64,000 nucleotides of DNA from Chitinophaga pinensis DSM 2588 (GTDB lineage Bacteria > Bacteroidota > Bacteroidia > Chitinophagales > Chitinophagaceae): the NCBI RefSeq assembly GCF_000024005.1, contig NC_013132.1, forward strand, positions 2,908,001 through 2,972,000. Direction: 5' to 3'. The notes beneath the pieces are model-generated. The model ran no database searches. It had not been told where the DNA came from and was given only the letters and a program-made list of their open reading frames with translations. How positions within the stretch are numbered: the stretch's first letter is position 1; the number at the start of each line of letters is the position of its first letter. Positions 35,668 to 44,409 of this stretch are shown one piece after another. The translations under genes and the position numbers were made by a program.

Positions 35668-38600
35668 ATGACTGGCAAGACGCGAAAGAGGATCCTCCGT
35701 ATCTTATTAATACCTGTTGCTATATTGATAATATTGGCCGGCATTGCGGTCGGGGTGCTTTACTCCCAACAGCAGCGCCTGATTAACCTGGCAATCAAAG
35801 AATTAAATAAGCAATTACCCGGAGAATTGGTGATCGGAGGAAGTATGATATCTCCTTTCCAGAATTTCCCTTACATCTCTATCGGACTGAAAGACGTGAA
35901 GTTTTTTGCCACCAAGCAAAAGACCGGTCGTCCCATGTACCAGCTTGAAAAGCTGTATGTAGGGTTCAGTCTGCCGGATATTCTCCAACAGAAATACAAT
36001 GTCAAGGTGATCTTTCTTAAGAAAGGGCACCTGGACCTGGTCAGAGATAATAATGGTAACCTGAATATCGTGGAAGCCAACAGGATCCAGCAGGACACTA
36101 TTGCAACAGCTGCCGCTGAATCTGCTGCCCTGGACCTCGATATAAAAAAGATCGTATTGAGCGAACTGGAAATTTCCTTTACGGACAGACCCAGCGGTCA
36201 GCATGTCAATGCCCGTATCAGTAAGATCAAAACGTCTTTCCGTGCGGCTGATAATAAGATCTTTGCAGACTTTACCGGTGGTATGGTCGCTGACTATATC
36301 ACCCCCAAAGATTCCTCCCTCTTCCGTAATAAACACCTGAACGCAGATTTTACCGTTACCTACGATCAGACAAAGGAATTCGTTACCCTGACAAAGGGTA
36401 ACCTGAAACTGGAGGACTTCAGTTTCAGCGTTTCCGGTACGGCAGACCTGAAAAATGGTAATAACGTTGATTTCAAAATCAAAGGTGATAAACCGGATAT
36501 CGGACAACTGATGTCTTTTGCACCTGCCTCCGTAGCGGACCAGGTGAAACAGTTCAAGTATGACGGACGGCTGTATTTCGACGGACTGGTTAAAGGAAAG
36601 CTTGCCGGCGAACAAATGCCATTGATCCAGGTGAATTTTGGCTGCGAAAACGGCTGGCTGATGAACCCTGACGCCAAGAAAAGGATTGATTCCCTTGGTT
36701 TTAAAGGCTATTATACCAATGGTGCGGAACATTCCCTGAAAACATCAGAACTGCACCTGATGAATATGAGCGCTATTCCTGAAAAAGGCATCTTTAAAGG
36801 GAACTTCGTCATGAAGGACTTTACAGATCCTAAAATGATCATGCAGATCAATTCGGAACTTGAGCTGGAATTTATCGGCGCTTTCCTGGGTATAGCTGAC
36901 CTGCAGCGTATCACTGGTCATATCAGCATGAAGATGGACTTTAATGAACTGGTGGATATGACACTGCCGGAAGCATCCATGGGCAAATTAAAAGAAGGTA
37001 TCCAGAGTGAACTGAGAGTAAGCGACCTGACCTTCCGTATTCCTAACTATCCGCATATCATCCATAAACTGAATCTTCATGCAGACATGAAGAATGGTTT
37101 TGTGAAACTGGATACACTGTCTTTCTTCTTCGGTAATTCTGATTTTGCGATGAACGGTTCCCTGAGCGATCTGCCTGCCCTTTTCCATCAACAGGAAAAA
37201 CCGGTACAGGTCACATTCACTGCCCGTAGTAAAAGGATGATCATGAAGGAGTTGCTGTCATATGATACAGCGATGGCCAGAAAGGCAAAAGAAGAGATCT
37301 ATAACTTCAATATCGGTCTGGCACTGGAAACTTCCGTGAAGGAACTGCAACATCCGAATCCATTGCCTAAAGGCAAATTTAAAATGGAGAAACTGTTTGC
37401 CAGTTTCAAGGAGTATCCACATGCTTTCCATGATTTCGGCGCAGAGCTGAATATCAACGATACAGCTTTATTGCTGCGCAATTTTGGTGGTATGATTGAT
37501 AGCAGTGATATCCGTTTCAGTGGTCGTGTGATCAACTATCAGCTGTGGTTTGACAAGATCATGAGAGGAAAGACACAGGTGGCATTTGACCTGAAATCAC
37601 AGCGTCTGGCCATGAGAGACGTACTCGGTCCTATCAGTAAGAAATATATATCCAGGGATTATCACCAGGAAGTCGCTTCCGGTCTCTGGTTACGTGCGAA
37701 AGCAGACCTGCGCTATGATTCTGTTTTCAAATTTGCCAAAATAAAACTGGCGAATGTTTCCGGTGAATTGCTGCAACATAAGATCAAGGTGGATAGTGTG
37801 AAGGGGACTGTAAAAGTAGGTGCAGACAGCTTCCTGAGACTGGATACACTCACCGGCCGTATAGGTAAGACAGACTTTGATATCAGTATGCGTTTATACA
37901 TGGGTAAGGATACGGTGAAACGAAAGAAGGAGAATTTCTTACAGTTTACTTCCCGCAACCTTGACCTGGACCAGCTGACGAACTATAAACTGACGGCCAA
38001 TGAAGATGAAGAGACTGTAGTAGCAGCGCCTGCAGCGACGCGTACAGTGGTAAGAGATACTTCACATGCCAGCAGCTTTAATATCTTCAATATTCCATTC
38101 ATTGACTTCAGGGCTACCGTGAATATCGGCAGGGTGAAATACCATCGTCTGTGGCTCCGGAATATCGTTTCAAATGTGCGTATGCAGGCCAATCAGCATC
38201 TTTACCTGGATACCCTGGGAATGGGTATTGCAGATGGGCAGATCGGTATGAGAGGACATTTCAATGGTACTGATCCTAAGAAGATCTTCTTCCGCAGCAG
38301 GATCCGTGCGTTTGACGTAGACCTGGAAAAACTGATGCTGAAACTGGACCACTTCGGACAGGACTATGTGATCAACAAGAATATAAAAGGCCGTCTCAAC
38401 GGGCAGATCAGAAGCCGTATACAGATGCATCCGGACCTGACGCCTATCATTGATAATTGCGAAGCGGAACTGGACCTGGGCATTTATAATGGCAGTCTGG
38501 TAAACTTTGCACCCATGCAGGCAATGGCGGGTTATTTCAAAGATAAGAACCTGAACATGGTGCGTTTTGATACATTGAGGAATAAACTGAGTCTGAAAAA

Positions 38601-38895
38601 TGGCGTCCTGAATATTCCGAACATGAATATCAACTCGTCACTGGGCTTTATGGAGATCTCAGGTAAGCAATCACTGGATATGAACATGGAATACTATATG
38701 CGTATTCCGTTGAAGATGGTGACAACGGTTGGTTTCCAGTCTTTATTCGGCAGAAAGAAAGAAGAAGTGGATCCTGACCAGGTAGACGCCATTGAGTATC
38801 GCGACAAGGATAAAAAGGTGCGTTTTATGAATATCAAGGTAACAGGTACGCCGGATAACTTCAAAGTAGGACTGGGTAAGGCTAAGAAAGCGTAA
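35668..38895 (+). CDS. AsmA-family protein, 1075 residues
   Basis: A large protein anchored by an N-terminal membrane helix (ILLIPVAILIILAGIAVGVLY) and then entirely periplasmic beta-rich sequence. The N-terminal region (INLAIKELNKQLPGELVIGG) and the C-terminal part with LNGQIRSRIQM, followed by MDMNMEYYM-R-I-P, match the AsmA / AsmA-like C-terminal domains. AsmA-like proteins of the repeating beta-groove type bridge inner and outer membranes and are thought to carry phospholipids to the outer membrane. It is a lone transcription unit with its own promoter-like box and a strong downstream terminator. Its presence near the lipid genes is notable, but no operon link is seen. Confidence 0.85.
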   Translation: MTGKTRKRILRILLIPVAILIILAGIAVGVLYSQQQRLINLAIKELNKQLPGELVIGGSMISPFQNFPYISIGLKDVKFFATKQKTGRPMYQLEKLYVGFSLPDILQQKYNVKVIFLKKGHLDLVRDNNGNLNIVEANRIQQDTIATAAAESAALDLDIKKIVLSELEISFTDRPSGQHVNARISKIKTSFRAADNKIFADFTGGMVADYITPKDSSLFRNKHLNADFTVTYDQTKEFVTLTKGNLKLEDFSFSVSGTADLKNGNNVDFKIKGDKPDIGQLMSFAPASVADQVKQFKYDGRLYFDGLVKGKLAGEQMPLIQVNFGCENGWLMNPDAKKRIDSLGFKGYYTNGAEHSLKTSELHLMNMSAIPEKGIFKGNFVMKDFTDPKMIMQINSELELEFIGAFLGIADLQRITGHISMKMDFNELVDMTLPEASMGKLKEGIQSELRVSDLTFRIPNYPHIIHKLNLHADMKNGFVKLDTLSFFFGNSDFAMNGSLSDLPALFHQQEKPVQVTFTARSKRMIMKELLSYDTAMARKAKEEIYNFNIGLALETSVKELQHPNPLPKGKFKMEKLFASFKEYPHAFHDFGAELNINDTALLLRNFGGMIDSSDIRFSGRVINYQLWFDKIMRGKTQVAFDLKSQRLAMRDVLGPISKKYISRDYHQEVASGLWLRAKADLRYDSVFKFAKIKLANVSGELLQHKIKVDSVKGTVKVGADSFLRLDTLTGRIGKTDFDISMRLYMGKDTVKRKKENFLQFTSRNLDLDQLTNYKLTANEDEETVVAAPAATRTVVRDTSHASSFNIFNIPFIDFRATVNIGRVKYHRLWLRNIVSNVRMQANQHLYLDTLGMGIADGQIGMRGHFNGTDPKKIFFRSRIRAFDVDLEKLMLKLDHFGQDYVINKNIKGRLNGQIRSRIQMHPDLTPIIDNCEAELDLGIYNGSLVNFAPMQAMAGYFKDKNLNMVRFDTLRNKLSLKNGVLNIPNMNINSSLGFMEISGKQSLDMNMEYYMRIPLKMVTTVGFQSLFGRKKEEVDPDQVDAIEYRDKDKKVRFMNIKVTGTPDNFKVGLGKAKKA

Positions 38896-39031
38896 ACCCG
38901 CTGTGTCTACGATGAAATGGCTTGTTTCTACCATTAAACCCTTACTACGCCGATATTACGCCGTTATTTGTCCGTTCATGAACGAAGAGATATGGCTCTG
39001 ATAACGTAGTAATAACGGGATTAAACGAAGA

Positions 39032-39085
39032 CATCATCAAAAGAAAAGGGTCCGCCATACAGCGGACCCTTTTCTTTTGATGATG
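39032..39085. terminator. Long perfect inverted repeat, bidirectional terminator
   Basis: A 24-bp perfect stem (39032-39055 with 39062-39085) and a six-base loop. The core AAAAGGGTCCGC / GCGGACCCTTTT places A- and T-tracts inside the stem, so it can stop transcription of both the AsmA gene (ends 38895) and the converging secreted-protein gene (ends 39092). The stem extends well past the usual length, out to CATCATCAAAAG. Confidence 0.85.
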
Positions 39086-39091
39086 AATGAC

Positions 39092-40396
39092 TTATGTATT
39101 TCTAGTTCTGCCAGCCCTTCCTGCACCCCGTCCGTCGTTGCTGCTGTTGCCGCTTCTTCCGCCGGGCGCATTGTTGTTATTGTTATTGCTGCGTGGAGGC
39201 GTCTGGTAACTGCCACGGGGACCACCTGAATAGTTGCCGCCGGGAGTGCTCTGATAGCTGCCATTGCCACGGTAACCACGACTGGCGCGCGGACCATTGT
39301 CATTTCCACCGGAATAATATCCTCTTGTACCAGGCTGAGAATAGTTGCTATTACGACCACCTGACCAGCCATTGCCATTATTGTTATTGCCGTAGGAGCC
39401 GGGACGGTTACCCGAAGGACGGCCACTATTATACCCGTTGTAGTTATTTCTGCCACCTTCATTGCGGCCGCCATTGTACCGGCCGGGATTATATCCGCGA
39501 TCTGCTCTGTAAGAACGGTAATCATTGACTACTACGCGGTTACGGCTGTATACCACACCTGAGTAGGTTCTGACAGGATAATACATTACCCGTGCAGGCG
39601 GTATTCTGCGTACCGGCGCATAGGCATAACCATATCTGAAGTGGTGACATACAGGGCGGTAGGCGTATACCGGCATCGGGCGCCATGATCTCCACCATAC
39701 AGGAGGGTTGACCCATGACCAGGGAGAAGTCCATACAACGTAAGCCGGCGCATATACCCTACGTACACAAGGCCAGAACCATACGTTTACAATGACATGT
39801 GCAGGTGCGAAAGCAGGGAGGTCAACATCAGCAGACGGACCATGCGCACGGGAACCGCCTTCGTTATACCAGGAATTCCTGTTCGGGTCATCCGGATAGA
39901 CGTTGTCGGTCACTTCCGTTGGTTCTGTCAGGACCGTTTCACCATAGATATCTTCATCACCCGCAATCTGGATAACGGCGGTATTCTCACCGGTTTTTTC
40001 CAGTTCGATTACAGCTACATCCTGGCTTTCCTGGTTAGACACCAATGCCTGTATGATAAACAATTGTACCTGGTCTTTTCTTTTATTGATGACACGGAGA
40101 TAATCGATCCTGCCATCTTCGTTGAGGTCCAGGTTATTGACTTTATTGGATTCTGTATTGAGCAGTCGTTCAAATTCTTCGGGTGTGTTGGCCTGTTTAA
40201 AGAGCGTAAGCGCGCCCTGCAGACTAAAATTATCTCCCGGTAAACCGGTGGAATCCTGATCAGGAGGGGACCAGCTGGCTTCATCCCATTCGTCGGTTTG
40301 TTCCTGTAATTGTTGTCTGGAATATGGATCCTGTGCATGAGCGGTAAATGCCGAAAGGCATAATAACAGTACAGGTAGGGAATGGCTGATCTTCAT
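39092..40396 (-). CDS. Secreted Trp/Pro-rich protein with Gly/Asn/Arg-rich tail (paralogue 1)
   Basis: A 434-residue protein of unknown function. A signal peptide is cleaved near A21 (LCLSAFTAHA-QDP). Residues 50-165 are the conserved part: GLPGDNFSLQGALTLFKQ, then an EF-hand/dockerin-like loop at 88-99 (NLDLNEDGRIDY), and a helix-strand stretch ending YGETVLTEPTEV. Residues about 205-290 are very rich in Trp, Tyr, Pro and Arg (VNVWFWPCVRRVY, WSWVNPPVWWRSWRP). The last 140 residues are low-complexity Gly/Asn/Ser/Arg. It is about 190 bases from a tandem paralogue on the same strand. The fold suggests an exported, perhaps cell-surface or polymer-binding protein; nothing more can be supported. 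Confidence 0.75.
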   Translation of the reverse strand: MKISHSLPVLLLCLSAFTAHAQDPYSRQQLQEQTDEWDEASWSPPDQDSTGLPGDNFSLQGALTLFKQANTPEEFERLLNTESNKVNNLDLNEDGRIDYLRVINKRKDQVQLFIIQALVSNQESQDVAVIELEKTGENTAVIQIAGDEDIYGETVLTEPTEVTDNVYPDDPNRNSWYNEGGSRAHGPSADVDLPAFAPAHVIVNVWFWPCVRRVYAPAYVVWTSPWSWVNPPVWWRSWRPMPVYAYRPVCHHFRYGYAYAPVRRIPPARVMYYPVRTYSGVVYSRNRVVVNDYRSYRADRGYNPGRYNGGRNEGGRNNYNGYNSGRPSGNRPGSYGNNNNGNGWSGGRNSNYSQPGTRGYYSGGNDNGPRASRGYRGNGSYQSTPGGNYSGGPRGSYQTPPRSNNNNNNAPGGRSGNSSNDGRGAGRAGRTRNT

Positions 40397-40497
40397 GGCA
40401 GTAAAGTTGTTGGTATAGCGAAATGCAAATGAATATACAAATTCTTTAATGCAATACGTGTGCCAGAGACGACAGAACCCGTAATGGGCATAAAAAA

Positions 40498-40551
40498 AGT
40501 AGCGGTCTTACAATATGTTGCTGTGATACAACATTTTATAAGACCGCTACT
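40498..40551 (-). terminator. Rho-independent terminator after paralogue 2
   Basis: The 13-bp stem AGTAGCGGTCTTA / TAAGACCGCTACT encloses an inner TGTTG/CAACA pairing and is followed on the minus strand by CTTTTTTTA. It lies 37 bases beyond the stop at 40589 and separates the two paralogues into different transcripts or attenuates readthrough. Confidence 0.8.
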
Positions 40552-40588
40552 ACTATCAGCAGTTTTTTATTGTAAAGTTATCAGGTGT

Positions 40589-41650
40589 TTAGTTTCCCCT
40601 GGCAGCTCTGCGGCCCCCACCGTTCTGGCCACCGTTACCACGGCTGTTACCGCCTGTACGAGCCCCATTATTGCGGCCACCATTGTTGGTACGGCCACCA
40701 CTCACACGGGTACCTCTGTCGGCTCTGGAAGGTGTATAGCTGTTATTGCCTCTATCGGCTCCACCGGGACGGGAAGGCGTGTATTGTCTGCCGCCGTTGC
40801 CATAACTATTTCTGCCACCGTTGCCATTATAATTGTTACTTCTTGATGGTGTTACCCTTTCCACTCTTCTGGTAGTACGGTAGTTATTTACTACCACCCT
40901 GTTTCTATTGATCACGGTAACGGAAGTCGTTCTTACCGGACGGTAGATCACTCTTGCCGGTGGTATTCTGCGTACCGGCACCACGACGTAATGAGGGGCG
41001 TAAGCATATCTGTAGGGATGGTATACGCGCCATGGTAAAGGACGCCATGGGTGATACCATACCGGGCGGCTTACCCAGGTCCATGGCGATACCCACACGG
41101 TATAAGCCGGTGCATATACGTAACGTACACAGGGCCATAACCAAACGTTTACAACGATTCCTTCGGGAGCGTAGGCGGAGGGGCCATGTGTAGCAGGAGA
41201 ATAATTGAATGCGTTATCTGTTTCTTCTGTGGGTTCAGTGATCACGGATTCACCATAGATATCAGGGTCGCCTATGATCTGGACGATGGCATTGCTTTCG
41301 CCTGTTTTTTCCAGTTCGATCACCGCAACATCCTGACTTTCAGTAGAAGACACCAGTGCCTGAAGGATGAATACCTGTACATCCTTATCTTTTTTATTGA
41401 CTACACGGATATAGTCGGTATTGCCATCGTCATTGAGGTCGAGGTTATTTACTTTATTATCAGGCGAATTCAGGCTTTTTTCGAATGCTTCGGGGCTTGG
41501 GGACTGTTTAAAGAGGTCGAGAGCGCCCTGCAGGCTAAAATTGTCTCCCGGCAGACCGGTAGAGTCTTTCGCCTCCTGTTCCTGTGCATGGGCGGTGAAG
41601 GCGGTAGCCAGACAAACAGCGAGGGCGGTGAAGTAATGACGGATACTCAT
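40589..41650 (-). CDS. Secreted Trp/Pro-rich protein with Gly/Asn/Arg-rich tail (paralogue 2)
   Basis: A 353-residue paralogue of the neighbouring gene. It has a signal peptide (LATAFTAHA-QEQ), the same DSTGLPGDNFSLQGALDLFK block, an EF-hand-like loop at 69-80 (NLDLNDDGNTDY), and QDVAVIELEKTGESNAIVQI. A Trp-rich centre follows (VVNVWLWPCVRYVY, PWTWVSRPVWYHPWRPLP) and then a Gly/Asn/Arg tail. The frame runs up to 41752, but that lies within the neighbouring membrane-protein gene; the ATG at 41650 followed directly by the signal peptide is taken. It overlaps the membrane-protein gene by four bases. The unique addition to paralogue 1 is the charged 21-49 region. Function unknown. Confidence 0.75.
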   Translation of the reverse strand: MSIRHYFTALAVCLATAFTAHAQEQEAKDSTGLPGDNFSLQGALDLFKQSPSPEAFEKSLNSPDNKVNNLDLNDDGNTDYIRVVNKKDKDVQVFILQALVSSTESQDVAVIELEKTGESNAIVQIIGDPDIYGESVITEPTEETDNAFNYSPATHGPSAYAPEGIVVNVWLWPCVRYVYAPAYTVWVSPWTWVSRPVWYHPWRPLPWRVYHPYRYAYAPHYVVVPVRRIPPARVIYRPVRTTSVTVINRNRVVVNNYRTTRRVERVTPSRSNNYNGNGGRNSYGNGGRQYTPSRPGGADRGNNSYTPSRADRGTRVSGGRTNNGGRNNGARTGGNSRGNGGQNGGGRRAARGN

Positions 41651-42246
41651 ATATACTGTTTTGACTTGATAGACGGAATAATGATATAGACGATCAGCCA
41701 GGTGAAGGAGATCAGGAAGGCAAATACGGCCAGGAAGGCATTCATCCGCCAATGCAGCAGGTAGGCGATACCGGCGTGCAGGAGGGCGAATTGTACGACA
41801 AAGCCGCTCACCTGACGGGTTTTATTGGCAAAACCGTCAAGACTATGCAGGAGAAGCAGGGGAAGGTAAATATACCCGATCAGTGCTCCGCCGGAGAGGA
41901 TCACGACCCTTCTGAGGGGCAGATGTTCCATGCGCATATAGACGCCGATCAGGAGGACGGCCACGGCGAAGAACAGGAATTTATTGAGGAAGGCGGCGTT
42001 TAAAAAGGCGGGGTAGCTGTAGTAGCTTTCCTTGTTACGACTGATTTCCAGGAGTTCTTTTTGTTCCCATTCCTTGCATACGGACTGTAAGGCGGTTTCA
42101 AAATCTGCGCCTTGCGTCATGCGCATTTCAATCGAAATAGCAAGATGATCGGCTATTTCCTGTTGCAGTTCAGGGTCAGTTATCTTATTGGCCTTCAGGT
42201 AGTCTATGATACGGTCGAGTTGTTGTTCGGTGATGCTTGGTGTCAT
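41647..42246 (-). CDS. Membrane protein with permease-prefix-like N-terminal domain
   Basis: A 199-residue protein. The N-terminal 65 residues are soluble and helical (TEQQLDRIIDYLKANKITD, then LQQEIADHLAISIEMRM), resembling the short prefix domain that precedes FtsX-type permeases and small membrane proteins partnered with PadR regulators. Four or more membrane helices follow from about residue 84. It starts in the stop of the PadR gene (TAATG), so the two are coupled. In such pairs the membrane protein is often the regulator's target or effector. Function unknown. Confidence 0.7.
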   Translation of the reverse strand: MTPSITEQQLDRIIDYLKANKITDPELQQEIADHLAISIEMRMTQGADFETALQSVCKEWEQKELLEISRNKESYYSYPAFLNAAFLNKFLFFAVAVLLIGVYMRMEHLPLRRVVILSGGALIGYIYLPLLLLHSLDGFANKTRQVSGFVVQFALLHAGIAYLLHWRMNAFLAVFAFLISFTWLIVYIIIPSIKSKQYI

Positions 42247-42581
42247 TAGGTGGACAGTTTAAAGTCTAAGATCTGGTTTAGGGAATGCAGAAACGAACTT
42301 AGTTCCTGCATTTTTGATGCCGAAATGTCCTTTCCGGCCTCAGAAATCTGATAATATTTTCTTTGACGCCTTCCGATGTGGATAATTTCGGTGCAGAGAA
42401 CCCCTATGGCCTCCAGTTTATGAAGGGTAGGATAGAGGGTACCTTCGCTGATGACGATCTTTCCTTTAGTCAGATTTTTAACCTGTTGAGTGATCTCATA
42501 TCCGTACATACTCCCTTTTTCGACCAGCAATTTCAGGATAATGATCTCAATAGTTCCTTTCAGTAGTTCTTTTGAGTACAT
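42246..42581 (-). CDS. PadR-family transcriptional regulator
   Basis: A 111-residue winged-helix protein of PadR subfamily size. The N-terminus GTIEIIILKLLVEKGSMYGYE and the wing ISEGTLYPTLHKLEAIGVL are the family signatures; the C-terminal helix serves dimerisation. PadR proteins repress nearby genes and are released by small ligands or phenolics. It is the first gene of a set with the membrane protein and, probably, the secreted paralogues. An inverted repeat TATACC-AA-GGTATA lies 42 bases upstream of its ATG and is a natural operator candidate. Confidence 0.9.
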   Translation of the reverse strand: MYSKELLKGTIEIIILKLLVEKGSMYGYEITQQVKNLTKGKIVISEGTLYPTLHKLEAIGVLCTEIIHIGRRQRKYYQISEAGKDISASKMQELSSFLHSLNQILDFKLST

Positions 42582-42623
42582 GTATAGTAGACTGAGGGAA
42601 AGGCGAAGGGTTTAATTACATTG

Positions 42624-42637
42624 TATACCAAGGTATA
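42624..42637. promoter_or_regulatory. Inverted repeat TATACC-AA-GGTATA upstream of padR (operator candidate)
   Basis: A perfect 6+2+6 inverted repeat 42 bases before the PadR start, inside the region where its promoter should be. Many PadR proteins repress their own gene through a nearby inverted repeat. The half-site is not the classical ATGT-N8-ACAT, so binding is a guess from position. Confidence 0.45.
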
Positions 42638-42777
42638 AGAAAAACAAATTAGGCTTTGTGTATAAGTAGTTAGAATTGATTTACAGGTATTTAATATTAA
42701 TGTCGCGCCGGCTATAATAAAGATGATGGGATTAGCTATTTGTTGTATATATGTAATATTTTGGTGTTATTCCCTAC

Positions 42778-42785
42778 TATTTTTG
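42778..42785 (+). promoter_or_regulatory. Promoter -7-like box TATTTTTG far upstream of the ceramide operon
   Basis: The octamer matches the Bacteroidota -7 consensus TAnnTTTG and is followed by gene-free sequence for about 420 bases. If used, it would give a long leader or a separate small RNA. A second, weaker box (TACTTTCG) lies at 43141-43148, close to the serine palmitoyltransferase ATG. Confidence 0.35.
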
Positions 42786-43110
42786 ACTCTTATTTGAAAA
42801 TTTTTCCTAATTTGGTGCCGTCATTCCGGTTTAATAAGTATAAAATCGGCTTATGAATCTGCCTTAAACCACAACTATATACGCTGTTAGACCGCCGCTA
42901 TCACCTATTGTTTCGTTCGAACCCATAGCTGCAAAAGCTATCATTAGTTTAAACCGCAACTCGCATACTGTTAAAAATTACGAAACCTTCGTATGATGGA
43001 ATTCGTAGTTGGTTGAAGTATTATTTGACACTAGCTTGTTTGCGGGGGACTTATCAACTTACCGTCGTCAATTCACTGCAAATTTTTAGTGTTCAATATA
43101 TAAATTTGGA
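42786..43110 (+). other. Gene-free leader region with hairpins and an imperfect direct repeat
   Basis: About 325 bases with no supported reading frame. It contains a hairpin ATAGCT-GCAAA-AGCTAT (42925-42941), a hairpin TACGAA-ACC-TTCGTA (42979-42993), and an imperfect direct repeat of about 25 bases (42864-42889 and 42949-42973, each TTAAACC-n-CAACT-n-TAC-n-TGTTA). It could be a structured 5' leader or a small RNA in front of the ceramide operon; no known RNA family was recognised. Confidence 0.35.
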
Positions 43111-43128
43111 TCTGAAAACGTTTTCAGA
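43111..43128. promoter_or_regulatory. 18-bp perfect palindrome, LacI-type operator candidate
   Basis: TCTGAAAACG-TTTTCAGA is identical to its reverse complement. The AAAACGTTTT centre with the CG dyad is the classical LacI/PurR-family operator shape. It lies 75 bases before the serine palmitoyltransferase ATG, overlapping where the -33 element would be if the TACTTTCG box at 43141 is the -7. No LacI-family gene is in the window, so the regulator would be encoded elsewhere. Confidence 0.6.
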
Positions 43129-43191
43129 ACAATAATCTTATACTTTCGCGTAAATAAACAAGTGTAAGTATCAGATTATACAACAGCTTAA

Positions 43192-44409
<1,218 letters not shown>

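Noticed and set aside
35815..36732. A 305-codon open frame on the minus strand inside the AsmA gene
   Set aside because: Opposite the AsmA gene; no motif, no signal for start, and AsmA is a clear family match.
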